Shown here: positions 1 to 9,640 of the stretch, in pieces
Position numbering within the stretch: the stretch's first letter is position 1
Layout of the letters: each line of letters opens with the position of its first letter
Origin: RBG-16-66-20 sp035308765
Lineage (GTDB): Bacteria > Pseudomonadota > Gammaproteobacteria > Burkholderiales > SG8-39
Length of the DNA: 64,000 nucleotides
Direction of reading: 5' to 3'
Assembly (NCBI GenBank): GCA_035308765.1
Contig: DATGGA010000004.1
Coordinates: 1-64,000, forward strand
The notes under the pieces: model-generated
What the model was told of the DNA's origin: nothing
What the model saw: only the letters and a program-made list of their open reading frames with translations
Database searches by the model: none
Translations under genes and position numbers: made by a program

Positions 1-1484
1 ATGCACACCGTCATGAATTCCGCCGCGTGGCGGCTCTTGGGCACGTCCTCGAACAGGTCATCGGCATATTCATCCAGCGCGCTGGGCGCGAACGGCATGA
101 ACTCGGTGCGCTCCAGCCGCTTGTTGAGTGACGCGTTGATGCCCGCGTCGGTCGCGCGCGCGACGATGCTGCGGTTGCCAAGCGCGCGCGGCCCGAACTC
201 CATGCGGCCCTGGAACCAGCCGATCACCCGGCCTGCGTGGACCGCCGCCGCCGCGCGTTCCACGAGTACCGCTTCGTCGAGGCGCTCGTAAACCAGGCCC
301 CGGTCGTCCAGCGCGGCACGGATTTCGGCCTCCGTGCTGGCCGGACCCAAGTAAAGGTCCCGCAGGGGGTGCGACCCGCGCTTGAGGAAACCGGGCTCGA
401 TCCTGTCCAGGACCGCAAGCGCGGCGCCGACGCTGTTGCCGGTGTCGGACATGCCGGGAAAGACGAACAGCCCGTCCACTTCGGGCAGCGCGGCGAGCCG
501 CTGATTGAGCTTGACGTTGGCGAACACGCCGCCGTTCAGCGCCAGGCGGCGCATGCCGCTCTCGTGCAGGAAATTGCGCGTCAGCGTGACGATCGCATCT
601 TCGAAGACGATTTGCGCCGCCGCGGCGACGTCCTCGCGCCGGTGGCCGTTGATCTGGCTGGCGAGGAATTCCTTGCGGCGCGGCTGGGGAAACGGCAGGC
701 TGACGAATTCGCAATCCAGGCGGCGGCCGTCCGGCGTAAGGCGCATCGCCTTTCGTAACGCATCCGCCAGCAGCGCCGGACTGCCGGCGGCGGCGAGCCC
801 GAGCACCTTGCCTTCGTGCCGCAGTTCCTGGAAGCCAAGCAGCTGGGTGATCGCCCCGTAGAACAGGCCCGGCGACGCGCCGGGTGTGTCGGAAAAATGC
901 AGCCGACGCAGCTCTCCGCTGCGGAACACGTTCGAAGTGTGATGCACATTCAGGTCGCCCTGGCCGTCCATGGTCACCACCGCGGATTCCGGATAGCCGC
1001 TGTAGAACGCCGCGGTCACGGCATGCGTAAGGTGGTGATCGATGAAATGCGGCTGCGCGTCCGGCCTGAATCCCTCCCCAGCGAGGAACAAGTCGCGACG
1101 GAAGTAGTCGTCGAAGCGCGTATGCGGCGCCCGGTCGCGGATATGCCGCAGGATCTGTTCAAGATGCGTGTGCGACCGGCTCTCCCGGCGCAGCAGCCAT
1201 CGTTGCAGCGACCGCGAAATGCGCCGCTCGATCTCCTTGCGCCAGAGCGGGCGGCGCACATAGCGCTCCGGCAGCCAGGCGTAAATCATCGCGACGTGGT
1301 CCACGTCACGCCGCGTCATGCCGGCCATGTTCAGCACGGCGTCTATGGCGAGTTGCGGGAACTTGAAGCCGTCGCCCTTGATGCGGCTCAGCCGCTCTTC
1401 TGAAATGGCGGCAAGCAGCGTTTCGCCGTGGAACACGCAGGCGGAGGCGTCGTGCGACGGAGATATGCCGAGTACAACTGCCAT
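1..1484 (-). CDS. NodU/TobZ-type O-carbamoyltransferase (partial, C-terminus beyond window)
   Basis: About 494 codons are visible, reading leftward from an ATG at 1484 and open to the window edge, so the C-terminus is missing. The N-terminus MAVVLGISPSHDASACVF is the nucleotide-binding opening of the NodU/CmcH/TobZ family. Further family landmarks are FIDHHLTHAVTAAFYSGYP (Kae1-like metal-site histidines), VTMDGQGDLNVHH, LALNGGVFANVKLN, and the C-terminal-domain motif GWFQGRMEFGPRALGNRSI. These enzymes make carbamoyl-adenylate from carbamoyl phosphate and ATP and transfer the carbamoyl group to a hydroxyl on a sugar, antibiotic or Nod factor. The acceptor cannot be told from sequence. The gene next to it (a molybdenum hydroxylase) does not suggest one; the genes to the left of the window would. 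Confidence 0.9.
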   Translation of the reverse strand, partial: MAVVLGISPSHDASACVFHGETLLAAISEERLSRIKGDGFKFPQLAIDAVLNMAGMTRRDVDHVAMIYAWLPERYVRRPLWRKEIERRISRSLQRWLLRRESRSHTHLEQILRHIRDRAPHTRFDDYFRRDLFLAGEGFRPDAQPHFIDHHLTHAVTAAFYSGYPESAVVTMDGQGDLNVHHTSNVFRSGELRRLHFSDTPGASPGLFYGAITQLLGFQELRHEGKVLGLAAAGSPALLADALRKAMRLTPDGRRLDCEFVSLPFPQPRRKEFLASQINGHRREDVAAAAQIVFEDAIVTLTRNFLHESGMRRLALNGGVFANVKLNQRLAALPEVDGLFVFPGMSDTGNSVGAALAVLDRIEPGFLKRGSHPLRDLYLGPASTEAEIRAALDDRGLVYERLDEAVLVERAAAAVHAGRVIGWFQGRMEFGPRALGNRSIVARATDAGINASLNKRLERTEFMPFAPSALDEYADDLFEDVPKSRHAAEFMTVC

Positions 1485-1567
1485 CGTTTTTTATTACGGG
1501 CTTGGTTGATGGTAAGAATACGATTGCTCCCGAGCCCGGGTTGTAACGTATTGTATCTGCGCCTATC

Positions 1568-3895
1568 TCATGGATTTTTCGGAAAAATCCGGATCGGCAG
1601 CCGGCGCACCGGTTTGCCGGTGGCGGCGAACACCGCGTTGGCCACCGCCGGCGCGACCGGCGGCGTGCCGGGCTCGCCGATGCCGCCGAGATGCTCCCAG
1701 CCGCTGTCGACGATGTTCACGTCGATCCGCGGGCACTCAGGCATGCGAACCACGCCGTAGTCGTGGAAATTGGACTGCTCGACGCGCCCGTCCCTCAGCG
1801 TGATCTCGCCGTGCAGCGCCGCACTGAGGCCGAAGACGATGCCGCTCTCCATCTGCGCCGCGACGATGGCCGGGTTGACCGCGAATCCGCAGTCGACGGC
1901 GCAGCACACGCGCCTGACGCGCAGCGCGCCGTCCGCGCCGATTTCCACTTCGGCGACCTGCGCGACGATGGAATGGAACGATTCCGCCAGAGCGATGCCG
2001 CGCGCTGCGCGGCCACCGGCGATTGCGGCCAGCGGGCGATCCCATCCCGCCATGGCCGCCGCGGTTTCGAGCACGCGGCGGTGGCGCGGCGCGCCGGCGA
2101 GCATCGCCCGCCGGTACTCGAAGGGATCCCTGCCCGCCGCCCGCGCCACTTCGTCGAGAAAGGTTTCCACGAAGTAGGCGTTGTAGCTGTGACCCACGCT
2201 GCGCCAGAAGCCGACCGGCACCGGCTGCCGCGTGAGCACGTGCTCGACCAGGCGGTTCGGCATGGCATAGGGCAGGTCGAAGGCGCCTTCGGCGACCGTC
2301 TTGTCCTTCATCAGGTCGGATGCGGCCGCCGGTATCAGCCTGGCCGCGAGTCCCTGCGTGCAGGACTGCCCGACGATCCGGTGGTGCCAGGCTGCGATCG
2401 CGCCGCCCGCATCCAGCGCACATCGCAGGCGCGCGGTCGCCATTGGCCGATAGACGTCGTGCCGCATGTCTTCCTCGCGCGACCAGATCAACTGCACCGG
2501 CACGCCGGGAAGCTTCGACGCGATCGCCACCACCTGCACGATCACGTCCATCTCGGAGCGCCGGCCGAAACCGCCGCCGAGGAATGGCGTATGCACGGTT
2601 ACCGATTCACTCGGCAGTCCGGAAGTTTTCGCGGCGAACCACTGGACGAGCGTGGGCGCCTGGCTGCCGGCCCACACTTCGCAACGGCCATCCTTCACCA
2701 AAGCCGTGGCGTTCATCGGCTCCATCGTCGCGTGGGCGAGGTAAGGCACCTCGTAGACCGCCTCGATCACGCGCGGCGTCTTCCCCAGCACCGCAGGCGC
2801 ATCGCCGACCGTTTCGTAGCTGCGGGTCGAGCCGCTGTCGAGGAGCGCTGCGTAGGCCTCGCGCTGGCGCGAGGAATCGGGCGCCGGGTTGGCGGCGCTG
2901 TTCCACGCGATCGTCATGCCATCGAGCACAGACTTCGCGGTCCACCAGCTGTCCGCGACTACCACGACCGCGGCCGGGCTGGTTGAGGTCGGCGCAAGTT
3001 CGATGACCGCGTTGACGCCCGTCCTGCGCCTCGCCTCCTCGAAATCCGCGGACTTCAGAGTGCCGCCGAATGCCGGGCACTGCGCGATCGCCGCGTAGCG
3101 CATGCCGGGCAGGCGGATGTCGCATGCGAAGACTGCGGTGCCATTCACTTTGCCGGCGGTATCGAGCCGCGCCTGCGGCTTGCCGAGCAGGCGGAATTCC
3201 CGCGGATCTTTCAATAGTACGCGCACCGGCACCGGCAGTGCTGCCGCTTCCGCCGCGAGCTCTCCGTAGCCGAGTTTCCGGTTGCTCCCCGGGTGGAGAA
3301 CCGCCCCTGCTTGAGTCCGGCAGTCCTTCGCGTCCACGCCCCAGCGCTTCGCCGCCGCCGCGACCAGCATCGCACGGGCCGCGGCGCCCGCGTGGCGCAT
3401 GAGTACCGACGCGTCACGAACGCTCGACGATCCGCCGGTGGCCTGCACGCCGAGCAGTTCCGCCACGCGATACTGGGTCAGCCGCGCCACTTTCGCGAGC
3501 CAGCCGTGGTCGTCGGGCCGGAACGGCACCGCGTCCGCGAGCATGGTGGCGTTTGCGTACACCGCGTCGGCCGGCGCCTGCTCGAACCGCAGCTGCGCCA
3601 GTTCGCAATCGAGTTCCTCGGCCACCAGCATCGGCAATGCAGTCGTAATCCCCTGCCCCATCTCCTGCCGCGGCACCTGCACCCAGACGATGCCATCCGC
3701 CCCGATCTTGAGCCAGGCATTGAACGCGGATTCGCCCTGGCGCGGCACCAGCGCAGCAGGCCGGCGCATGCGGTCGCGCTCGCGGCAGAACAGCCAGCCT
3801 GCGACCGCGAAACCGCCCGCCGACACACCGGCGGCAATGAGCAGGCGCCGGCGCATCCGGCTCTTTGGGGCGATTTTGTTCATGGAATTGGACAT
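1568..3895 (-). CDS. Xanthine dehydrogenase-family molybdopterin-binding subunit (IorB/CoxL-like), Tat-exported
   Basis: About 775 residues. The N-terminus has an RRRLLIAAG segment followed by a hydrophobic stretch, a likely Tat signal as in isoquinoline 1-oxidoreductase beta subunits and periplasmic aldehyde dehydrogenases. The body has the molybdopterin-binding landmarks VQVPRQEMGQGITTALPM, FLGGGFGRRSEMD and, near the C-terminus, GIGEPGTPPVAPAVANAVF, which carries the conserved active-site Glu. The family hydroxylates aldehydes or N-heterocycles using Mo-molybdopterin cytosine dinucleotide and passes electrons to a small [2Fe-2S] subunit. No [2Fe-2S] subunit or heme protein lies beside it. 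The start is uncertain: ATG at 3895 is used, with alternatives at ATG 3883 and TTG 3916, and none has a clear ribosome site. It is divergent from the hydroxylase at 3948. The substrate is unknown. Confidence 0.85.
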   Translation of the reverse strand: MSNSMNKIAPKSRMRRRLLIAAGVSAGGFAVAGWLFCRERDRMRRPAALVPRQGESAFNAWLKIGADGIVWVQVPRQEMGQGITTALPMLVAEELDCELAQLRFEQAPADAVYANATMLADAVPFRPDDHGWLAKVARLTQYRVAELLGVQATGGSSSVRDASVLMRHAGAAARAMLVAAAAKRWGVDAKDCRTQAGAVLHPGSNRKLGYGELAAEAAALPVPVRVLLKDPREFRLLGKPQARLDTAGKVNGTAVFACDIRLPGMRYAAIAQCPAFGGTLKSADFEEARRRTGVNAVIELAPTSTSPAAVVVVADSWWTAKSVLDGMTIAWNSAANPAPDSSRQREAYAALLDSGSTRSYETVGDAPAVLGKTPRVIEAVYEVPYLAHATMEPMNATALVKDGRCEVWAGSQAPTLVQWFAAKTSGLPSESVTVHTPFLGGGFGRRSEMDVIVQVVAIASKLPGVPVQLIWSREEDMRHDVYRPMATARLRCALDAGGAIAAWHHRIVGQSCTQGLAARLIPAAASDLMKDKTVAEGAFDLPYAMPNRLVEHVLTRQPVPVGFWRSVGHSYNAYFVETFLDEVARAAGRDPFEYRRAMLAGAPRHRRVLETAAAMAGWDRPLAAIAGGRAARGIALAESFHSIVAQVAEVEIGADGALRVRRVCCAVDCGFAVNPAIVAAQMESGIVFGLSAALHGEITLRDGRVEQSNFHDYGVVRMPECPRIDVNIVDSGWEHLGGIGEPGTPPVAPAVANAVFAATGKPVRRLPIRIFPKNP

Positions 3896-3947
3896 GATAG
3901 CGCCGGATGCCGACAATGCAGATCAAGTCTGGAGAAGGGCGGGTGCC

Positions 3948-4817
3948 GTGAACGTCACGCAAAATGCAGTCTTGATCCTGATCATTCTGATATTCGCCGC
4001 GGCGGAAATCGCCTCCGGCCGCCACAAGAAGTTCAAGGCCACGGCGGACGACGGCAAGCTGGAACTGTTCATGTTCGTTTCGCTGCTGGCGCTCATCCAG
4101 CCGCTGATCTTCGCCGCCATGGACAAGCTGGGAATGACTTTCTTCCCGCAATACCGCAACGCGCTGGCCGGCCTGCCCTGGTGGGCGATGTTCGGCGTCC
4201 TGCTGATAGGCGACGACCTGACTCAGTACTGGTGGCACCGCGTTTCCCATACGCCGCTGCTGTGGCCGCTGCACCGCGCCCATCACACGGCGCATTACAT
4301 GAGCATCCGCATCACTTACCGGAACAACTTTTTCTACTACATGATGATGCCGGGGATCTGGGCATCCGGCGTACTGATTTTCCTCGGCTTCGCCAACGTA
4401 TATCTGGTCTACGTGACCATCAAGCTGGCGGTGATCATGGGCGCGCACTGCGCGGTGCGCTGGGACGAGCCGCTTTACCGGATCAAGGCCCTCCGCCCGC
4501 TGATGTGGCTGGTGGAACGCACCATCTCCACCCCGGCCACGCACTGGGCGCATCACGCGCTGACCAACCATGACGGCGTCGGCCACTACACCGGCAATTT
4601 CGGCAACCTGCTGTTCTTCTGGGACGTGCTCTTCGGCACCGCGCGCATCACGCGCAGATATCCGGCGCAGGTCGGCCTGAAGGATGACCAGATCTACGGC
4701 AAGGAACGCTGGTTCGTGGAGATGTTCTATCCGCTGGTCGCCTCCAAGCGCGAGTACTCGGCCCTGACGCCCAACGGGAAAATCTACGCCGAAGGCCAGA
4801 CCTCCGAACGGGCATAG
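3948..4817 (+). CDS. Sterol desaturase / fatty acid hydroxylase family membrane protein
   Basis: 289 residues from a GTG at 3948, preceded by GGAGAAGGGCGGG. The N-terminal third has hydrophobic segments (about residues 5-20, 40-62, 75-92). The eight-histidine di-iron pattern of the ERG3/FAH superfamily is present: HRVSH, HRAHH, and later HWAHHALTNH with GHYTGNFGN. These integral membrane enzymes use O2 to hydroxylate or desaturate lipids. Longer in-frame starts exist upstream (for example ATG 3880), but they overlap the divergent molybdenum hydroxylase. The gene ends about 65 bases before the Fe-S protein. The substrate, such as a fatty acyl chain, sterol-like lipid or carotenoid, cannot be assigned. 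Confidence 0.85.
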   Translation: MNVTQNAVLILIILIFAAAEIASGRHKKFKATADDGKLELFMFVSLLALIQPLIFAAMDKLGMTFFPQYRNALAGLPWWAMFGVLLIGDDLTQYWWHRVSHTPLLWPLHRAHHTAHYMSIRITYRNNFFYYMMMPGIWASGVLIFLGFANVYLVYVTIKLAVIMGAHCAVRWDEPLYRIKALRPLMWLVERTISTPATHWAHHALTNHDGVGHYTGNFGNLLFFWDVLFGTARITRRYPAQVGLKDDQIYGKERWFVEMFYPLVASKREYSALTPNGKIYAEGQTSERA

Positions 4818-4884
4818 GGCCCGGCTATCCCCGCAATCGCCAGATTCGATTGATCAAACGCCGGGCGGGCCGTAACCTGCCGCC

Positions 4885-6213
4885 ATGCGCGAAGGCAATC
4901 TCGAAGCCCCGACCCGCCATCCGCTCGACTGGAAGGGCGAGGATTTCTACGACGAGGGCAGGACGCTGCAGGAACTCGAGCGTGTATTCGGCATCTGCCA
5001 CGGCTGCCGGCGCTGCGTGAACCTGTGCACCGCCTTCCCCACCCTGTTCGACCTGGTGGACGCATCCAGCACGCTGGAAGTGGACGGCGTCGACAAGAAG
5101 GACTACGGGAAGGTCGTCGACCAGTGCTACCTCTGCGACACCTGCTACATGACCAAGTGCCCCTACGTGCCGCCGCATCCCTGGAACGTGGACTTCCCGC
5201 ACCTGATGCTGCGCGCCAAGGCGATCAAGTTCCGCAAGGGGGAGGTCGGCTTCCGCGACAAGGTGCTCTCCTCCACCGACGCGATGGGCAAGCTGAATAC
5301 CATCCCGGTGGTGGTGCAGACGGTCAATGCGCTGAACAGGAACGAAACCTTCAGGAGCGTCCTGGACGGCACGCTCGGCGTGCACAAAGATCGCGAACTA
5401 CCGGAGTATGCGAGCAGGAAGTTTCGTTCTTCCTTCCAGGAAAGCGAAGCTTTACCTGTGAGGGACGGCAAGAACACTCCCGGCAAGGTGGCGATCTTTT
5501 CCACCTGCTACGTGAACTACAACGAGCCTGGCATGGGCCACGACCTGCTGGCGGTGCTCGCGCACAACGAAATTCCGTACGTGCTGGTCGAGAAGGAGGC
5601 CTGTTGCGGGATGCCCAAGCTGGAATTGGGCGATTTAAATTCCGTAAATTCGTTGAAAGAAAAAAATATTCCCGGGATGGCGAAACTCGCCTGCGAGGGT
5701 TACGCGATCCTGACGCCGATCCCTTCCTGTACGCTGATGTTCAAGCAGGAACTGCCCCTTATGTTCCCCGGCGACGCCGAGGTGCAGGCGGTGAAGGACG
5801 CGATGTTCGATCCCTTCGAGTATTTCGTGCTGCGCAGGCGCGACGGCCTGCTCAAAACCGATTTCCGCGAGAAGCTCGGCAAGGTCTCGTACCACATCCC
5901 ATGCCATTCGCGGGTGCAGAACGTCGGCCAGAAGACACGCGAAATGCTGGAAGCGATCCCGGGCACGACGGTCACCACCGTCGAGCGCTGCGCCGGCCAC
6001 GATGGAACCTGGGGCGTGAAAAAGGAATACTTCGACAGCTCGATGAAGATCGGCCGCCCGGTGTTTCGCCAGATGGCGGCGGCGGAGCCCGACTGGATCA
6101 GTTCAGACTGCCCGATCGCGGCACGGCATATTGTTCAAGGCATCAAACGGGAGACAACACCCGCCCCGAAAGCCCACCCGCTGACGCTGCTGCGCAAGGC
6201 CTACGGGATTTAA
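4885..6213 (+). CDS. GlpC/HdrD-type iron-sulfur protein with two 4Fe-4S motifs and CCG domains
   Basis: 442 residues. Two ferredoxin-type clusters are near the N-terminus: C38-x2-C41-x2-C44-x3-C48, and C81-x2-C84-x2-C87-x4-C92-P, whose last spacing is one residue longer than usual. The remainder carries cysteine-rich CCG-type domains: ACCGMPKLELG around residue 240, then HIPCHSRVQNVG and ERCAGHDGTWG, in which the second CC pair is CA. This architecture belongs to GlpC, heterodisulfide reductase HdrD and related electron-transfer subunits that work with a flavoprotein dehydrogenase. No dehydrogenase subunit is adjacent, so the partner is unknown. It is convergent with the universal stress protein gene, with a single base between the stop codons. 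Confidence 0.8.
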   Translation: MREGNLEAPTRHPLDWKGEDFYDEGRTLQELERVFGICHGCRRCVNLCTAFPTLFDLVDASSTLEVDGVDKKDYGKVVDQCYLCDTCYMTKCPYVPPHPWNVDFPHLMLRAKAIKFRKGEVGFRDKVLSSTDAMGKLNTIPVVVQTVNALNRNETFRSVLDGTLGVHKDRELPEYASRKFRSSFQESEALPVRDGKNTPGKVAIFSTCYVNYNEPGMGHDLLAVLAHNEIPYVLVEKEACCGMPKLELGDLNSVNSLKEKNIPGMAKLACEGYAILTPIPSCTLMFKQELPLMFPGDAEVQAVKDAMFDPFEYFVLRRRDGLLKTDFREKLGKVSYHIPCHSRVQNVGQKTREMLEAIPGTTVTTVERCAGHDGTWGVKKEYFDSSMKIGRPVFRQMAAAEPDWISSDCPIAARHIVQGIKRETTPAPKAHPLTLLRKAYGI

Positions 6214-7388
6214 GTCAGTACACCTCCGAAACGCCGCAGGATTCGCCCGCCGTGCCGATGAGATGGCGGATCTGGCTGCCGATCGAGCCGAGCCCGAAGT
6301 AGGCGAGCGCACCCGCCGCCGGCCTGGGCAGGATGATCTGGCTGCAGTGATGGTCGCGCGCGAAGCCGACGATGCTCTCCGCCTTCTGCCCGACCAGCAC
6401 CATGTCCCAGTGCGGCACGCCGCAGGCGTCCAGCTTGTCGGCCGCCGGCTTGAGCGCCCGCATGCCGTTCTCCTGATGAAAGGCCTCCAGTTCGGCTTTC
6501 GCGATGAAGCGCGCGACATATTGCGCCAGCGGCTGCCGCACGTTCAGCAGGTAGACGCGCAACGGCTGCCGGCGGTAGAGCCCGATGACGTGATCCGCCA
6601 TCCAGCCCGCGCCGCCGCCTTCTTCGATCGGCACGACAACGGAATTCACGGCAGCTCCGGTCAGGGCTTCTCGGCGGAAGCGCGTCGCCGGAGGCCGCAG
6701 CCATCACGACTTCCTGGTGCCGGCGCTTCGCCATCCACCGGCCGGCAAGCACGACGAACACCGCGCAGGCGATGGGGGCCACCCATTCCATGTAGTGCGC
6801 GCGCGTCTCGACCGTCTGCGCGATCGACGGATCGCCGACCACCATCTCGCCCGCCACCCAGCCGAGCAGCCCGGCGCCGAAGGTGATGAAGATCGGGAAG
6901 CGTTCCATCAGCTTCATGATCAGCACGCTGCCGAAAAGGATCAGCGGAATCGTGATCACCATGCCGATGAACAGCATCCCCAGGTGGCCCTTCGCGGCTC
7001 CCGCCATGCCGAGCACGTTGTCCAGGCTCATGACGATGTCGGCGATGACGATGATGCGCACCGCGTCCCAGAAACTGCTGCTCTGCTCGACCTCGTCGCC
7101 CTCCTCTTCCGCCGCGAGCAGCTTGACCCCGATCCACAGCAGCAGCAGGCTGCCGATGATCTCCAGGTAGGGCAAGGTAAGGAGAAAAGCGGCGGCCGCG
7201 GTGAGGCCGGTCATCAGAATGATCACGCCGGCGGCGCCGATCGCGAACGCCTGCTTCTGCTGCTTGACCGGCAGCCCGCGGCAGGCCATCGCGATGACGA
7301 CCGCGTTGTCGCCGCTCAGCAGCACGTTGATGACGCAGATTTTGAACAGCGCTACCCAGACATCCGGATTACTCAGCGACTCGATCAC
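6210..7388 (-). CDS. TerC-family membrane protein (YjbE type) with out-of-frame C-terminal extension
   Basis: The open frame has 392 codons from a GTG at 7388. Roughly the first 230 residues are a normal YjbE-type TerC protein: an early membrane segment with the metal-site-like LLSGDNAVVIAMA, a second copy VMSLDNVLGMAGAAKGH, and about seven hydrophobic segments ending near GRWMAKRRHQEVV. Family proteins are about 220-240 residues and are linked to manganese or tellurite handling. From about codon 236 the frame becomes Arg/Gly/Ala-rich, low-complexity sequence lying entirely over the universal stress gene in another frame. A single-base change near 6680 would put TerC on the TGA at 6661, just before that gene starts. 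The natural protein therefore probably ends there, and the extension reflects a frameshift or a sequence error. Confidence 0.75.
   Translation of the reverse strand: MIESLSNPDVWVALFKICVINVLLSGDNAVVIAMACRGLPVKQQKQAFAIGAAGVIILMTGLTAAAAFLLTLPYLEIIGSLLLLWIGVKLLAAEEEGDEVEQSSSFWDAVRIIVIADIVMSLDNVLGMAGAAKGHLGMLFIGMVITIPLILFGSVLIMKLMERFPIFITFGAGLLGWVAGEMVVGDPSIAQTVETRAHYMEWVAPIACAVFVVLAGRWMAKRRHQEVVMAAASGDALPPRSPDRSCREFRCRADRRRRRRGLDGGSRHRALPPAAVARLPAERAAAAGAICRALHRESRTGGLSSGERHAGAQAGGRQAGRLRRAALGHGAGRAEGGEHRRLRARPSLQPDHPAQAGGGCARLLRARLDRQPDPPSHRHGGRILRRFGGVLT
6215..6649 (-). CDS. Universal stress protein (UspA family)
   Basis: 144 residues from a GTG at 6649, with GGAG five bases upstream. The fold elements are MNSVVVPIEEGGGAGW (first strand), RVYLLNVRQPL (second strand), WDMVLVGQKAESIVGFARDHHCSQIILP and the C-terminal loop GLGSIGSQIRHL, corresponding to the G-x2-G-x9-G(S/T) nucleotide loop in a variant form. 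Usp proteins are cytoplasmic stress-responsive nucleotide-binding proteins. It sits directly after terC and is probably cotranscribed. The reading frame of terC, as given, runs across the whole gene in another frame, so one of the two frames has probably been disturbed upstream of this start. Confidence 0.8.
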   Translation of the reverse strand: MNSVVVPIEEGGGAGWMADHVIGLYRRQPLRVYLLNVRQPLAQYVARFIAKAELEAFHQENGMRALKPAADKLDACGVPHWDMVLVGQKAESIVGFARDHHCSQIILPRPAAGALAYFGLGSIGSQIRHLIGTAGESCGVSEVY

Positions 7389-7420
7389 TCGATGCTCCCC
7401 CTCGGTTGGAAGGAGCAGGC

Positions 7421-7436
7421 TAAGCGCGGGCGCTTA
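7421..7436. repeat. 16-base perfect palindrome between histidine kinase and terC
   Basis: TAAGCGC-GG-GCGCTTA: two 7-base arms around a GG centre, with no T-run on either side. It lies in the 106-base gap between the kinase stop and the terC start. It may be an operator, or a weak hairpin ending the two-component operon. I looked here for a yybP-ykoY manganese riboswitch, which often precedes terC, and saw none of its conserved core. Confidence 0.4.
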
Positions 7437-7494
7437 CGGGTCTATTGACGGAAAATTACGCCTTGCTTTCCGCAACATTACGGCGATGCAAGGT

Positions 7495-8878
7495 TCAGGC
7501 GGCTTCGGACTCCGCGCCCGAGGAACTGCCCGCGATCCCCGGAAAGGTGACGGTGAAGGTGTTGCCGACGCCGTCGCTGTCGTCGGCGAGCGATATTTCC
7601 GCCTCGTGCAGCGCAGCAATCTCGCGCACGATGGCTAACCCGAGGCCGCTGCCTTCAGTCCGGTTATCGAGCAGGCGGTGAAAGCGCTCGAAGACGCGAT
7701 CGCGTTCCTCGACGGGAATTTTCGGGCCGTCGTCGCTGACCGAAACCTGCGGCCGCGCCCCCGCCAGCACTTTCACCGTTACGCGGCCTCCTTCCTGCGT
7801 GTAGCGCACCGCGTTGTCCACCAGGTTGTTGACCAGCTCGGTGAGCCGCGCCGGATCGCCGTTGATGATCACCGGCTGCTCGGCACCCTCGAAGCCGAGA
7901 TCGATTTTCTTCTTGTAGGCGTCGGCCACCCATTCCATGGTCGCCTCGAAGATAAGCTTGTTGAAATCGAGCGGCGCGAAGTTGGCCAGCCGCGCGGTGC
8001 TCGGCTCGTTGCGCGCGAGCGACAATAGCTGCGCCACTAGGCGCGACAGGCGCTCGGCGCTGATATAGAGGTGCGCGAGACCCCGCTTCATCTGCTCCAG
8101 GTTCTGCTCCCGCAGCGCCACTTCTAGGTGGGCCTTGAGTCCCGCGACCGGCGTGCGCAACTGGTGCGCGGCGTCGGCGATGAAGCGGCCCTGGAATTCG
8201 AGCACCGCGCCGAGCCGCTCCATCAGGTCGTTGACCGCGACCACCAGCGGGCGTACTTCGCCCGGCACGCCCTCGGCCTCGACGGCGCTCATGTCCAGGT
8301 GCGAGCGCTCGGCCACCGCGCCGCGCAGGCGCTCGAGCGGCGCGAGTCCGCGCCCCACGCCCAGCCACACCAGGGCGGCGGCGACCAGGATGAGCAGGAC
8401 CTGCGGCAGCGCGAAGCCGAGGAGCAGCTTCCTCGCCAGCAGGTTGCGCTTGACCAGCGTTTCGGCGACTTCGACGACGACCGCGCGGGACCCGGGCCGC
8501 CCGGCCGCCGCAAGGCGAAGCGCGGCGATGCGCACCGGCTGCCCGGCGAACACCCCGTTGCCGTAGGTCATTTCCCGGCGCGCGGCGCCGGATTGCGGCA
8601 AACCGGCCTCCCCGGCGATCGTCCTGCCGTCTTCGGTCCGTATCGCGTAGTAGATCTTGTCGAATTCATCGAGCAGCAGCGTGCGCTCGGCATCCTGCGA
8701 CAGGTCGAACGCCAGATCGTCCCCGGCATAGCGCACGTGCAGCGTGAGCTCTCGCGCAATCTCACTCAGTTCGCCGTCGTAGATGTCCTCGGTGACCGCG
8801 CCGATGACGAAGTAGCTGATGCCGACGCCGACGACCAGAAGCGCCGAAAGCGGGACCAGCATCCCGCGCAGCAGCTGG

Positions 8879-8907
<29 letters not shown>
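7495..8907 (-). CDS. Sensor histidine kinase, TctE-like
   Basis: 470 residues. A membrane segment spans about residues 15-37, an extracytoplasmic sensor region about 38-160, and a second membrane segment about 167-185, followed by a HAMP-like linker. The HisKA phospho-acceptor is H248 in RFIADAAHQLRTPVAGL. The HATPase domain shows the N box ELVNNLVDNAVRYT, the G1 box VSDDGPKIP and the G2 box GSGLGLAIV. The start overlaps the end of the response-regulator gene by 29 bases, so the two are one operon. The layout and H-box match TctE/QseC-type kinases that respond to carboxylates or cations. No tricarboxylate transporter is adjacent, so the signal is unknown. Confidence 0.9.
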
Positions 8908-9571
<664 letters not shown>

Positions 9572-9604
9572 GGCTCGCTGCTCCGGGACGGTTTCTACCA
9601 CGAA

Positions 9605-9640
9605 AGGCGGATCGTTATCCCGTCATTCCGTCATCCGCCT
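9605..9640 (-). terminator. Inverted repeat at the pfkA stop, possible terminator
   Basis: AGGCGGAT (9605-9612) is mirrored by ATCCGCCT (9633-9640), giving an 8-base stem around a 20-base loop that overlaps the pfkA stop codon. Read leftward it is followed only by TTTCG, so it is a weak intrinsic terminator at best. The loop contains two near-copies of a GACGGAATGACGGGAT-like string. Confidence 0.35.

Noticed and set aside
4818..4884. Terminator after the membrane hydroxylase gene
   Set aside because: GCCCGGC and GCCGGGC arms exist, but they are over 30 bases apart with no T-run.
7389..7494. yybP-ykoY manganese riboswitch upstream of terC
   Set aside because: Looked for because terC genes often have one; the conserved core is absent. 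Only a simple palindrome is present.
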